This document shows positions 20,478-29,245 of a DNA stretch of 64,000 nt, piece by piece. The notes below the pieces were generated by a model. The model had not been told where the DNA came from. It searched no databases and was given only the letters and a program-made list of their open reading frames with translations. Both the position numbers and the translations under genes were made by a program. This DNA is from AWTP1-13 sp033764875 (GTDB taxonomy: Bacteria; Pseudomonadota; Alphaproteobacteria; Rhizobiales; Hyphomicrobiaceae), in the NCBI GenBank assembly GCA_033764875.1, contig JANRIO010000088.1, forward strand, positions 45,968 through 109,967, in the 5' to 3' direction. Each line of letters begins with the position of its first letter. The first letter of the stretch is position 1.

Positions 20478-20679
20478 GGTCGCCTGCCCTCAGAGCTTTG
20501 TAGTCGTAGTCGTCTCTGAGCCGGACCTTGCCGACGAGATCGAGCATGCCCTGCAACTTCGCCTGCCTCTCGATGAACTCGCGGAAGACGCGCTCCGCAA
20601 TCTTGCGGTCGTCCGGCTCGCCGGTTATGCGGCGGGCTTCGTCCATCAGCTTTTCGTCGATCTCAACCGATATGGTCAT
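20464..20679 (-). CDS. vapB: VapB-type antitoxin (type II)
   Basis: A 71-residue protein opening with a ribbon-helix-helix-like segment (MTISVEIDEKLMDEARRITG) of the VapB/DUF2191 type. It has a charged C-terminal tail (VRLRDDYDYKALRAGDLDSH) resembling the strand that fills the PIN active site. The ATG at 20679 has GGAG nine bases upstream; a TTG five codons earlier is possible but less likely. It would neutralise VapC and may bind its own promoter, yet only 30 bases separate it from the upstream metH half, leaving little room for a separate promoter. Confidence 0.85.
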   Translation of the reverse strand: MTISVEIDEKLMDEARRITGEPDDRKIAERVFREFIERQAKLQGMLDLVGKVRLRDDYDYKALRAGDLDSH

Positions 20680-20709
20680 TGACCATTTCTCCAATTGTGA
20701 ACCGCCGCC

Positions 20710-21771
20710 TCAGCCCTGCACGAAGGGCTCGAGGCCTGCGAGGCGCAGGCGGCGCTCGATGACGGGCTGGGCGCGGGGCTTGAAGCGGAACACCTCCTGG
20801 CGGATCGCCGCGATGTGCTCGGGCGTCGAGCCGCAGCAGCCGCCGACGATGTTGACGAGGCCGTCGCGGGCCCAGTCGTGCAGGTGGCAGGCCATCTCGT
20901 GCGGGCCCTCGTCGTACTCGCCCATGGCGTTGGGCAGGCCGGCGTTGGGGTAGGCAAGGACGAGGCAGTCCGCCACGCTCGCGATCTCGGCGATGTAGGG
21001 ACGCATCAGCTCGGCGCCCAGCGCGCAGTTGAGGCCGACGGCGAAGGGCTTCAGGTGCTTGATCGAGACGTAGAAGGCTTCGGGCGTCTGGCCCGACAGG
21101 GTGCGCCCGGAACGGTCGGTGATGGTGCCGGAGATCATCAGCGGCAGCTCGATGCCGGTCTCGTCGTAGACCTGGAGCACGGCGTAGCCCGCGGCCTTGG
21201 CATTGAGAGTGTCGAACACGGTCTCGATCAGGATCATGTCGACGCCGCCGTCGATGAGCCCGCGCGCCTGCTCGGAATAGGCGCCGACGAGCTCCTCGAA
21301 GCTGGTGTTGCGGAAGCCCGGGTTGTTGACGTCGGGCGAGATCGAGGCGGTGCGGTTGGTGGGGCCGATGGCGCCGGCCACCAGCTTCGGCACGCCCGGG
21401 TGGCGCAGCATGGAGGCATCGGCCGCCTCACGCGCAAGCCGCGCGGCGGCGAGGTTGATCTCGTAGGAGATCTCCTCCATGCCGTAGTCGGCCATGGAGA
21501 TGCGCTGGGCGTTGAAGGTGTTGGTCGAGACGATGTCGGAGCCGGCCTCGAAGTAGGCCTGGTGGATGCCGCGGATGATCTCAGGCTGGGTCAGCACGAG
21601 AAGGTCGTTGTTGCCCTTCACCGGCTTGTCGAAACGCGCGAAACGCTCGCCGCGATAGGCCGCCTCGTCGAGCCGGTGGCGCTGGATCATGGTGCCCATG
21701 GCGCCGTCGAGGAGCAGGATGCGCTTGGCCGCCTCGGCCTTGATCAGCTTGATGCGTTGCTCGTGGTTCAT
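20710..21771 (-). CDS. metH: Homocysteine S-methyltransferase half of split methionine synthase
   Basis: A 353-residue (beta/alpha)8 homocysteine-binding barrel equal to the N-terminal domain of MetH. It starts with ILLLDGAMGTMIQRHRLDE and contains the substrate block TNTFNAQRISMADYGMEE. The zinc thiolates are in the first Cys strand (VGLNCALG) and the diagnostic NIVGGCCGSTPEHI. As a separate polypeptide it must pair with the cobalamin half at 17375-20068. Its ATG overlaps the metF stop in the sequence ATGA, so the two are translationally coupled. Splitting here is a known arrangement in Rhizobiales; a VapBC pair between the halves is unusual. Confidence 0.93.
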   Translation of the reverse strand: MNHEQRIKLIKAEAAKRILLLDGAMGTMIQRHRLDEAAYRGERFARFDKPVKGNNDLLVLTQPEIIRGIHQAYFEAGSDIVSTNTFNAQRISMADYGMEEISYEINLAAARLAREAADASMLRHPGVPKLVAGAIGPTNRTASISPDVNNPGFRNTSFEELVGAYSEQARGLIDGGVDMILIETVFDTLNAKAAGYAVLQVYDETGIELPLMISGTITDRSGRTLSGQTPEAFYVSIKHLKPFAVGLNCALGAELMRPYIAEIASVADCLVLAYPNAGLPNAMGEYDEGPHEMACHLHDWARDGLVNIVGGCCGSTPEHIAAIRQEVFRFKPRAQPVIERRLRLAGLEPFVQG

Positions 21772-22697
21772 GACAGGGCGGCCTCCTTCGCCGCGGGCGC
21801 CTGGGCCAGAGGCCGCAATCCCAGCAGATGGCAGATGGCGAACGAGAGATCGGCGCGGTTCTGCGTGTAGAGGTGGAACTGGCGCACGCCCTCGTCGACG
21901 AGGCCCATGACCTGCTCGGCGCAGACGGCGGCGCCGACGAGCTGGGTCGTCATGGGATCGTTGTCGAGGCCGTCGAAGCGGCGCGCGAACCAGGCCGGGA
22001 AGGTCGCGCCCACCTTGCCCGCGAAGTTGGCGATCTGGCGGAAGTTGTGGATGGGCTGGATGCCCGGCAGGATCGGACACCAGATGCCGGCGCTGCGACA
22101 CCGCTCGACAAAGCGCAGGTAGTGGGCGTTGTCGAAGAAGAACTGGGTGATGATGCGCGTGGCGCCGGCGTCGACCTTGGCCTTGAGGTGGGCGATGTCG
22201 GCCTCGAGGGAAGGGCTCTCGGGGTGCATCTCGGGATAGCCGCCGACGGAGATGTCGAAGGCGCCGATGCGCCGGATACCCTCGATCAGCTGCATGGTCG
22301 TGGCGTAGCCGTCAGGGTGCGGCGTGTAGCGGGTGCCGGCACCGCTCGGCGGATCGCCGCGCAAGGCCACGATGTGGCGCACGCCCGCCTCCCAGTAGCC
22401 GCGCACGACGGCGTCGACCTCGGCGCGGCTGGCGCCGACGCAGGTCAGGTGAGCGGCCGGGGAGAGGCGCGTCTCGCGCACGATGCGGGCGACGGTGGCG
22501 TGCGTGCGCTCGCGCGTGCTGCCGCCGGCGCCGTAGGTCACGGAGACGAAGCGCGGGGAGAGCGGCGCCAGACGCTCGATGGACGCCCACAAGGCGGTCT
22601 CCATCTTCTCCGTCTTGGGCGGGAAGAACTCGAAGGAGACGGAGATGTCGCCGTCACCCAGAAGGCGGCTACGACGCGTCTGTGCGGTTTCCGTCAC
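21768..22697 (-). CDS. metF: Methylenetetrahydrofolate reductase
   Basis: A 309-residue flavoprotein barrel. Motifs are SFEFFPPKTEKME, FVSVTYGAGGSTRERT (NADH/FAD strand), HIVALRGDPP, FDISVGGYPEMHPES and ITQFFFDN, all standard for MetF. It reduces methylene-THF to methyl-THF, the methyl donor for the downstream MetH halves. The start is GTG at 22697, overlapping the upstream regulator's stop (GTGA); the stop overlaps the ATG of the homocysteine methyltransferase. Regulation is likely by the fused ArsR-methyltransferase encoded first in the operon. Confidence 0.95.
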   Translation of the reverse strand: MTETAQTRRSRLLGDGDISVSFEFFPPKTEKMETALWASIERLAPLSPRFVSVTYGAGGSTRERTHATVARIVRETRLSPAAHLTCVGASRAEVDAVVRGYWEAGVRHIVALRGDPPSGAGTRYTPHPDGYATTMQLIEGIRRIGAFDISVGGYPEMHPESPSLEADIAHLKAKVDAGATRIITQFFFDNAHYLRFVERCRSAGIWCPILPGIQPIHNFRQIANFAGKVGATFPAWFARRFDGLDNDPMTTQLVGAAVCAEQVMGLVDEGVRQFHLYTQNRADLSFAICHLLGLRPLAQAPAAKEAALS

Positions 22698-23710
22698 GCG
22701 ATGCGCTCCAGCTTGCGGGCTTGCGAAAGGGTGCGGGGCTTGCCGCGGTCGCCAGGGCGGGCGGCGAGCCAGACCGAGACGGTGAGCTTCTCCTCGCCGT
22801 CGGCGATCTCGGGCGCGAGGTCGCGCGCCTCAATGAGGCCGAGGCCGCAGTCTGCCAGCCACTGCCGGATCTGGCCGTCGGCAAAGCCCAGGCGCTCGTG
22901 GGCGAACTGGTCGCGCAGGAAGTCGAGGCTGTGGGGGGCGAAGTCGACGATGAGAAGGCGGCCGCCGGGGGCGAGGACGCGGGCGGCCTCGCGGAGCGCG
23001 CGCTGCGGATCGGACAGGAAGTGCAGCACCTGGTGCATGACGACGGCGTCGGCGGTCTGGTCGGCGAGCGGCAGGTCGTAGATGTCGGCCTGGCGGACCT
23101 GGCAGTGGCTCAGATGCGCGGTCTCGAGCTTGGCGCGGGCGTAGGCGAGCATGGCGGGGCTGCGGTCGAGCCCGAGGCCGCGGCGGAAGCGGCCGGAGAG
23201 CAGCTCAAGCATGCGGCCGGTGCCGGTGCCCAGATCGAGCAGCAGGTCGAAGGGGCCGTCGCCCAGCATGTGCGCGACGGCCGCCTCGACCTCGGCCTCC
23301 GCCAGGTGCAGGGCGCGGATGCGGTCCCACTGGCCGGCATGCTCGTGGAAATAGGCCTGCGCCGCCGCCTCGTGCTCCTGGCGCAGGGCCTCCAGGCGGG
23401 TGGCGTCGCGGGCGAGCAGCGGGTCGCGGGGGTCGAGGCCCGCTACGATGTGGCGGGCAAGAGTGGCGGCCTCTCCCTCCTGGGCGAGGCGGAAGTAGAC
23501 CCAGCTGCCCTCGGGCGAGCGCTCGACGAGGCCGGCCTCCGCCAGCAGCTTCAGGTGGCGGCTGATGCGCGGCTGGCTCTGCCCCAGGATGCGGGTGAGG
23601 TCCTTGACATTGAGCTCGCTGGCGCCGAGCAGCGACAGCACGCGCAGGCGCGTGGGCTCGGCCACCGCCTTGAGAACACCAACCGCCGTCTGCACGCCGA
23701 GCGTCATCAT
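22694..23710 (-). CDS. ArsR-type regulator fused to a class I SAM methyltransferase domain
   Basis: A 338-residue two-domain protein. Residues about 1-85 form an ArsR winged helix (LRVLSLLGASELNVKDLTRI; QPRISRHLKLLAEAGLV). Residues about 135-280 hold a SAM-binding methyltransferase fold (LLLDLGTGTGRMLELLSG; VRQADIYDLPLADQTADAVV). This fusion commonly precedes metF in alphaproteobacteria and is thought to sense SAM or SAH. The two adjacent ATGs at 23710 and 23707 with GAGGGG upstream are preferred over a TTG further out. A 16-bp palindrome just upstream is the obvious operator. It is the first gene of the met operon. Confidence 0.9.
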   Translation of the reverse strand: MMTLGVQTAVGVLKAVAEPTRLRVLSLLGASELNVKDLTRILGQSQPRISRHLKLLAEAGLVERSPEGSWVYFRLAQEGEAATLARHIVAGLDPRDPLLARDATRLEALRQEHEAAAQAYFHEHAGQWDRIRALHLAEAEVEAAVAHMLGDGPFDLLLDLGTGTGRMLELLSGRFRRGLGLDRSPAMLAYARAKLETAHLSHCQVRQADIYDLPLADQTADAVVMHQVLHFLSDPQRALREAARVLAPGGRLLIVDFAPHSLDFLRDQFAHERLGFADGQIRQWLADCGLGLIEARDLAPEIADGEEKLTVSVWLAARPGDRGKPRTLSQARKLERIA

Positions 23711-23734
23711 GCCCCTCACACTGGAGGACAAGAT

Positions 23735-23750
23735 ATAAAGATATCTTTAT
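23735..23750. promoter_or_regulatory. Palindromic operator candidate for the ArsR-type regulator
   Basis: ATAAAGATATCTTTAT is a perfect 16-bp inverted repeat in an otherwise GC-rich region, 25 bases upstream of the regulator's start. ArsR-family repressors bind AT-rich palindromes of this size, and the methionine-cycle ArsR proteins (SahR type) use ATAT/TTTATAT-like sites. Autoregulation of the met operon is inferred. Confidence 0.65.
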
Positions 23751-23873
23751 GTGTCAAGTCGGATTCGCTGCGACTGGGTCGAGGACGGCGCCGTTAAGCC
23801 TGGTGAAAGCGATCCCGGATATGATGGGTGCTTCGCAATTCCCTTTCGATCACGCACGGGGCGAGACCGGCCG

Positions 23874-24524
23874 ATGGCACCCGCCGCATTGGAAATTATT
23901 GGCCTGCCGCAAAGGCTTGACACGCTCCCCTTCGAGGTCGAGCAGCGTACCTCCTGGAGCAGCGCTGCGACCCGGCTGGCCCTGCTCGTGCCGGTGGTGC
24001 TGGTGGTGCTGGTGCCGGTCGTCTCGGTCCTGCGATCAGGGGCTGCCGCGGCACAGGCGGTGGCGCACCCGGGCGAGGCGATGGTCGCCGGCACCGGGCT
24101 TGCGCTGTTCCTTGCCCTCTTCGGCCTGCCGGCGTGGCGGGCGGCACGGGCGCTCGGATCGCGCCGGCGGGTGACGATCGAGGGCGGCGCGGTGACCGTG
24201 GAGGAGAGCACGCCGTTCGGACAGACGCGCTGGACCCTTCCGATTGCGGACTTTCAGGGCCTTGCGCATGTCGTGCGGACGAGCCTCTCGGGCGCGCGCC
24301 ACGAGATCATGCTGGTGCACCGCTGCCGCCGTCGGCAGGTGCTGCTGGTGACGGCGGAGCGGCTGAGCGAGGCCGACATCGCGCACGCGGCGAGCCTGCT
24401 GCGGCTGCCCGTGGTGGCGGCGGAGCACGTGGTGCTGCCGCAACTTGTGGCGCCGGCGCGGCCTCCGGAGCAGAGCCGGCCGGCAACGCCCGCCATGGCG
24501 CCTGCGCTGGCAAGGGCGGCGTGA
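23874..24524 (+). CDS. Hypothetical membrane protein with two TM helices
   Basis: A 216-residue protein with two predicted membrane segments near residues 31-48 (LALLVPVVLVVLVPVVSV) and 67-85 (AMVAGTGLALFLALFGLPAW). A basic loop (RAARALGSRRR) and a soluble domain of beta character (VTIEGGAVTVEESTPFGQTR; HEIMLVHRCRRRQVLLVTA) follow. The pattern recalls PH-like/bPH or DUF-type membrane proteins but no family is certain. An earlier in-frame start at 23751 would extend through a low-quality region overlapping the met promoter, so 23874 is chosen. It is divergent from the met operon. Confidence 0.6.
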   Translation: MAPAALEIIGLPQRLDTLPFEVEQRTSWSSAATRLALLVPVVLVVLVPVVSVLRSGAAAAQAVAHPGEAMVAGTGLALFLALFGLPAWRAARALGSRRRVTIEGGAVTVEESTPFGQTRWTLPIADFQGLAHVVRTSLSGARHEIMLVHRCRRRQVLLVTAERLSEADIAHAASLLRLPVVAAEHVVLPQLVAPARPPEQSRPATPAMAPALARAA

Positions 24525-24759
24525 AAGAGAGGGGGCTCTCCCCCGGCGCTGCTCTGGGGCGGGGTCCCGGTCCGAATTGCCACACTCTCGGCCCGACCGG
24601 CCCTTATGGTCACCCTGAGGCGGGCTGAGCCTTTGACGGAGCCCCCGACGCGTGGTCAAAAAGCCCGGACGACGAGATCGGGTCGAGTTGCAGCCAGAGA
24701 GCGGCCAGGGATAAGCTTAACTGCGGAAGCAGCGCTCATTTCGAGGGATCAGGCTTCAG
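24525..24759. other. Intergenic region upstream of the MlaC-like gene
   Basis: A 235-base gap. A small hairpin GGGGG-CTCT-CCCCC immediately follows the membrane-protein gene at about 24532-24545 and may aid termination, but it lacks a T-tract. The promoter for the MlaC-like gene should lie here; none is obvious. Confidence 0.35.
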
Positions 24760-25377
24760 ATGTTCAGAATTGGCACGTTCGACGCCGGGGCGCTGCCCGC
24801 TGCACGCTCCCTGCGCTTCGTCGCCTTCCTGGCGGCGGCCATCTTCGCCGCGGGGGCGACGTGGGTCCGCCCGGCCCAGGCCGCCGACCCGGCGGTCGTG
24901 TACATGGCCCAGGTCGGACGCGAGTTGATGGCGGCGGCGCGGTCGCGCTCGCCCAGCATGATGGCGCAGGTGATCCAGAAGCACGGCGACATCGCCTACA
25001 TCGGCCTCTACGCGCTCGGCGCCTACAAGTCGAAGCTGTCCACGACCGACAAGCCGGAGTTCTATGCCGGCACGACGCGCTTCATGGCCCGGTACGCGGC
25101 CAACGAGGCGCCGAAGTACCCGATCGAGAAGGTGGAGTGGGTCAACGAGAGCGTGCGCGGCGGCTCCGGCATCATGGTCGACAGCACCGTGACGCTGAAG
25201 GACGGCAGCACCTACGACGTGCGCTGGCTGCTGAGCAAGGCCGGCAGCAGCTACAAGGTGCGCGACGCCATGGTCTACGGCTTCTGGATGACGCCGTTCC
25301 TGAAGAAGCTGTTCGAAGAGTACGTGGCCGAGAACGGCGGCAACGTGCGGGCGCTGACGGCGGCGCTGAACCGCTGA
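24760..25377 (+). CDS. MlaC/Ttg2D-like periplasmic phospholipid-binding protein
   Basis: A 205-residue secreted protein. A signal peptide spans residues 1-41 (hydrophobic core FVAFLAAAIFAAGATWV, cut after AQA). The mature part has the NTF2-like MlaC pattern: an N-terminal helix, then YIGLYALGAYKSKLS, a Tyr-rich middle, and the C-terminal strands GSTYDVRWLLSKAGSSYKVR and DAMVYGFWM. MlaC shuttles phospholipids between the outer and inner membranes. No MlaA or MlaFEDB is nearby, so it is an orphan or works with a distant transporter. Similarity is recognisable but not strong. Confidence 0.7.
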   Translation: MFRIGTFDAGALPAARSLRFVAFLAAAIFAAGATWVRPAQAADPAVVYMAQVGRELMAAARSRSPSMMAQVIQKHGDIAYIGLYALGAYKSKLSTTDKPEFYAGTTRFMARYAANEAPKYPIEKVEWVNESVRGGSGIMVDSTVTLKDGSTYDVRWLLSKAGSSYKVRDAMVYGFWMTPFLKKLFEEYVAENGGNVRALTAALNR

Positions 25378-25447
25378 CCCCCGCGAGGGCGGCGGCAAGC
25401 GGCCGCACGCCATAGCGCGCGCATCCGGCAGGGCCGGTGCGCTGGCG

Positions 25448-27832
25448 CTACCCGGACGGCAGCACCAGGCCCGCGAGCCGCGACCACAGCGATGATCCTG
25501 CCTCCTCGCCCAGGCTGGCGCGGTAGACGAACAGCGTCATGGCAGCCACCAGCAGCGGGATCAGCACGATGTGGACCACGCCGAGCGTCTTGCGGATCCA
25601 GTCCGCGTGCGCGACGGGCCGGCTGCTGCGCAGGATCGAGATGGCGATCATCAGGCTCAGCGCCGAGTAGGTGAACAGGAAGATCCGGTCCGAGATGGTG
25701 GTGCCGTCGCCGGCGTCGACCTTGGGCTGGGCGAGGTAGAGGGCGACCGCGGAGAGCAGCGCCGTCACCTGGATGGTGACGATGGCCTCGAAATGGCCCA
25801 TGGGAATGAAGATCGACATGTAGGCGACGGCGAGAATGAACGCCAGCGGCACCACCACCCGCAGGTAGTAGTCCGTCGTCTGCCGCTGCATCAGCCAGAC
25901 GTAGCTCGCCTTGTAGAACGGCACGATGCTCTGGCGATAGGTCCAGGCGTCGATGGTCGGCACGAAGTCCTGGTCGTAGCCGACGTACTGATCGCGCGGG
26001 ACCCAGCCGTCGGTCTCGACGGCCTTGTCGCGCAGGGTGCTCGGCGGCGGCTGGACAATGAACGGCGCCTCGCTCGACTTGGCCTGGATGTTGATGGCAA
26101 ACCGCTGGGTGTCGAAGGGAAAGCTGGCAAGGCGCGGCTCGAAGGAGAACTTGCCGGACACGAGATAGATGCTCATGTCGCGCGGATAGATCTCGCTCGG
26201 CCCCGCCTCGTGCAAGGTGCGCACCGTGATCTGGCGGTCGTTGGTCTTGGGATCGAGAAAGCCGTTGGTGAACTCGAGCTGCTTGATCGAGGCGTTGTTG
26301 CCGCGCATCGACAGATAGAAGTCAGCAAAGAAGCTCTTGTCGTTGTCGTCGACGCGGAAGGTGCGGATCAGGTCGATGTCGAGATAGAGCGTATCGATCT
26401 TGCGCAATGCATCCGTGCGCAGGCGCAGGAACTGCAGCGGCGCCAGCTGCGAATCTCCCAGGCCGTTCGGACGCATGACGATGAACGGCGTGCGATCGGC
26501 GGCGCGCGAGCCCGGCCTGAACGACCAGTTCTCGAAGCTGCCGCGGAAGGCGCCGCGTCCTGCGACGTAGGTGGTGTTGAGCTGCTTCAGGAGATGGGCG
26601 CGCATCGCCGCCAGCCCGGACTTGGGATCGGCGGACTTGAGCGCCTCGGCGGCCAGGGCGACCATGTCGGCATACTGCGTCCCGCGGCCGATGGCGATCA
26701 TGTTGCGGGGCGCGAACACGTCGGGCGGGGCGGCAGGGCGCGCCTTGCACTCGCCGGTTTTCCAGCCCGGAGCCTCCGGCACCTTGGCGCCCTCGAAAAT
26801 CCATCGATCCAGGCCGTTGCGGGCGACGCGATCGCGCAGCCTGTCGCTGTAGGTGCCGGGCAGGTTGTCCCACGCGAGCTGGAAGATGTCGCCGGGATAC
26901 TCCCGGCCGCTGCTCTCGATGATGGTCTCGATGCGGCCCGTGACGAGCAGCGGGGGGGCGATGCCGGCGTTGGCGAACGCGGCCAGGACGTCGGCGGTGC
27001 GGGCGCTGCCGACGGAGAGGATGACGAGATCGGCGGCCTTCTCCTTGAGGTCGGCGACTGCAGCGGCGACGGCCGAGGGATCGAGCTTGTCGTTCACAAG
27101 GGGCAAGCGATGGTCGGCGACCAGGCTCAGCACGTCGGAGCTTTTGAGGCCGTCGCCCAGGCTGGAACTGAACAGCAGATCCTTCAGACCGACGAATGCC
27201 GGGCGCGCGATGGCGCGCGCCTTTATGAACGCCTCCATCATGGGGAGCCGGGCGTCGTCCTGCGAGGGACGCATGGTGAAGACGTTGGGATGCTTCTCGA
27301 AGATGCTGCCGACGCCGATGTCCGACAGGAACGGGATGCCGCTCGCGGCAATGTCGGCGCCGACGGCGTCGAACACCGCCTTGGCGCGCGCAGTCTGGGA
27401 CAGACCGATCATCGCGACCGTGCCAGGGGTGGCGAGGGCCTGGCGCATGTTGGCGATGGCCCGCGCATTGTCCTGCTTGTCATCCAGGAACTGGAGATTG
27501 AGGGTGCGTCCGAGGATGCCGCCTGAGGCGTTCAGGCGCCGCTGCTCGGCCTTGGCCAGCTCCTCGATGGCCGTCGAGATGCCGTTGTCGTAGCACTGGT
27601 CTTGGCGCGAGCTGACAAACACGGCGATGGACAGGGACCGGGTGGCGGCGCCGGCATCGGCCTGGGCGTGCGCGGGCGGGGCCAGCAACACCAGGCCGAG
27701 ACACCACCCCAGGAACGCGACGACCGCCAGCGGCATGGCGGTGCACGCAAGGGCCGCGGACCAGGCAAGATGGCTCCGTCTGCCCCCAAGATTGCCAGCA
27801 GATCTCACGCTACGCACTCCCCCATGCTGCAT
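25448..27832 (-). CDS. Periplasmic-binding-protein/pentameric ligand-gated ion channel fusion
   Basis: A 794-residue chimeric receptor channel. After a signal region (core PLAVVAFLGWCLGLVLL, cut near AHAQA) come residues about 65-440, a type I periplasmic binding protein of the LIV-BP class (LSIAVFVSSRQDQCYDNGIS; LNASGGILGRTLNLQFLDDK; IPFLSDIGVGSIF). Residues about 465-650 are the beta-sandwich ligand-binding domain of Cys-loop channels, with the signature FPFDTQ at about 571-576 (prokaryotic form, no cysteines). Four helices follow: TM1 about 655-677, TM2 about 682-702 (pore, EAIVTIQVTALLSAVALYLA), TM3 about 713-734 and TM4 about 751-772. ATG 27832 has AGGA 7 bases upstream and is preferred to GTG 27838. 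It is a single gene; the ligand is unknown. Confidence 0.9.
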   Translation of the reverse strand: MQHGGVRSVRSAGNLGGRRSHLAWSAALACTAMPLAVVAFLGWCLGLVLLAPPAHAQADAGAATRSLSIAVFVSSRQDQCYDNGISTAIEELAKAEQRRLNASGGILGRTLNLQFLDDKQDNARAIANMRQALATPGTVAMIGLSQTARAKAVFDAVGADIAASGIPFLSDIGVGSIFEKHPNVFTMRPSQDDARLPMMEAFIKARAIARPAFVGLKDLLFSSSLGDGLKSSDVLSLVADHRLPLVNDKLDPSAVAAAVADLKEKAADLVILSVGSARTADVLAAFANAGIAPPLLVTGRIETIIESSGREYPGDIFQLAWDNLPGTYSDRLRDRVARNGLDRWIFEGAKVPEAPGWKTGECKARPAAPPDVFAPRNMIAIGRGTQYADMVALAAEALKSADPKSGLAAMRAHLLKQLNTTYVAGRGAFRGSFENWSFRPGSRAADRTPFIVMRPNGLGDSQLAPLQFLRLRTDALRKIDTLYLDIDLIRTFRVDDNDKSFFADFYLSMRGNNASIKQLEFTNGFLDPKTNDRQITVRTLHEAGPSEIYPRDMSIYLVSGKFSFEPRLASFPFDTQRFAINIQAKSSEAPFIVQPPPSTLRDKAVETDGWVPRDQYVGYDQDFVPTIDAWTYRQSIVPFYKASYVWLMQRQTTDYYLRVVVPLAFILAVAYMSIFIPMGHFEAIVTIQVTALLSAVALYLAQPKVDAGDGTTISDRIFLFTYSALSLMIAISILRSSRPVAHADWIRKTLGVVHIVLIPLLVAAMTLFVYRASLGEEAGSSLWSRLAGLVLPSG

Positions 27833-28002
27833 CGGCACATCCTACCACGGCCAGGCGGCCACTCGCGAATGCGGCGGTTGGAAGCTCGCCTTCTGCCGGG
27901 CTGGGTGGGCCGGCGGGCACATCCAGAAACGGCCTTGCGATGCAGGATCAGAGCATCCGCGGGAGGTCTGCGGGCGCGCCGGCTGCGGCCCGCCGCGCCG
28001 CC

Positions 28003-29151
28003 TCACAGCGTGCGCGCGACCAGCTCCTTCATGACCTCGGTGGTGCCGGCGTAGATGCGGTGCACGCGGGCGTCCACGTAGGCGCGCGCGATGGGGTACT
28101 CGACCATGTAGCCGTTGCCGCCGAAGAACTGCAGGCAGGTGTCGAGCACACGGCCCTCGAGCTCCGTCGTCCACCACTTGGCCATGGCGGCCGTGGGCGC
28201 ATCGAGGCCGCCGTTGACGTGCAGCTCGAGGCACTTGTCGAGGAAGGTGCGCGCGATGGTCACCTCGGTCTTGACCTCGGCCAGCTTGAAGCGGGTGTTC
28301 TGCATGTCGGCCAGCGTCTTGCCGAACATCTTGCGCTCGCGCGTGTAGTCGACGGTCCAGCCGAGAGCCGCCTCCATGATGGCGACGGCGGCGACGGCGC
28401 TGATCAGGCGCTCCTGCGGCAGCTGCTGCATGAGGTGGATGAAGCCGCCGCCCTCCTGGCCCAGAAGGTTGGTCACCGGAACGCGCACGTCGTCGAAGAA
28501 GAGCTGGGCGGTGTCCTGCGCGTTCTGGCCGATCTTCTTCAGGTTCTTGCCGCGGCGGAAGCCCGCGCGCTCGGCCTCGACGAGCACCAGGCTGACGCCC
28601 TTGGCCCCGGCGGCCGTGTCGGTCTTGGTGGCGACGATGATGAGATCGGCGAGGCCGCCGTTGGTGATGAAGGTCTTCTGGCCGTTGACGATGAGGTGGT
28701 TGCCGTCGCGCCGGGCCGTGGTGCGGATGTTCTTGAGGTCGCTGCCGGTGTCGGGCTCGGTCATGGCGATGGCCGTGATCACCTCGCCCCTGGCCATGCG
28801 CGGCAGCCAGGTCCGCTTCTGCTCCTCGCTGCCGTAGTGCAGGATGTAGGGGGCGACGATGTCGGAGTGCAGGCGGAAGCCGGGGGCTGCGTAGATGCGC
28901 CTTGCCATCTCCTCGATCATGACGGCGGCCATGCGGAAGTCGCCGCCGCCGCCGCCGTACTCGGCCGGGATGCCGGTGAGCAGCAGCCCCGCCTCGCCGG
29001 CCTTGCGCCAGACCTCGCGCGAGGCATGGCCCTGCTTCTCCCAGGTCTCGTAGTGGGGCGCGATCTCGCGCTCGATGAAGGCTGTGAAGGTGCGGCGGAA
29101 GAGCTCGTGCTCCTCCTCGAACACGGTGCGCGGAAACATGGCCTGGCTCAC
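28003..29151 (-). CDS. Acyl-CoA dehydrogenase
   Basis: A 382-residue flavoenzyme. Family blocks are FPRTVFEEEHELFRRTFTAF at the start, AMTEPDTGSDLKNIRTTA (FAD contact), GQKTFITNGGLADLI, CLQFFGGNGYMVEYPIAR and the C-terminal RIYAGTTEVMKELVAR. The subfamily resembles long-chain or branched acyl-CoA dehydrogenases. The start is taken as GTG 29151, which has GGGAG seven bases upstream; ATG 29139 is the alternative. It oxidises acyl-CoA at the alpha-beta bond and passes electrons to ETF. No beta-oxidation partner is adjacent; the thiolase at 35.4 kb is in a separate unit. Confidence 0.92.
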   Translation of the reverse strand: MSQAMFPRTVFEEEHELFRRTFTAFIEREIAPHYETWEKQGHASREVWRKAGEAGLLLTGIPAEYGGGGGDFRMAAVMIEEMARRIYAAPGFRLHSDIVAPYILHYGSEEQKRTWLPRMARGEVITAIAMTEPDTGSDLKNIRTTARRDGNHLIVNGQKTFITNGGLADLIIVATKTDTAAGAKGVSLVLVEAERAGFRRGKNLKKIGQNAQDTAQLFFDDVRVPVTNLLGQEGGGFIHLMQQLPQERLISAVAAVAIMEAALGWTVDYTRERKMFGKTLADMQNTRFKLAEVKTEVTIARTFLDKCLELHVNGGLDAPTAAMAKWWTTELEGRVLDTCLQFFGGNGYMVEYPIARAYVDARVHRIYAGTTEVMKELVARTL

Positions 29152-29245
29152 TTGTGGGCTCCCTCGATATGCCGTCTTTGGATCGAGGTTAGCGAACCCG
29201 GGGAAGCGACGCCATGCGGAATAGGCGCGTCCGCGGGAGAGACAG

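Noticed and set aside
26322..26873. Additional minus-strand ORF inside the channel gene region
   Set aside because: It is an out-of-frame shadow of the PBP-channel fusion with Arg/Ala-rich composition.
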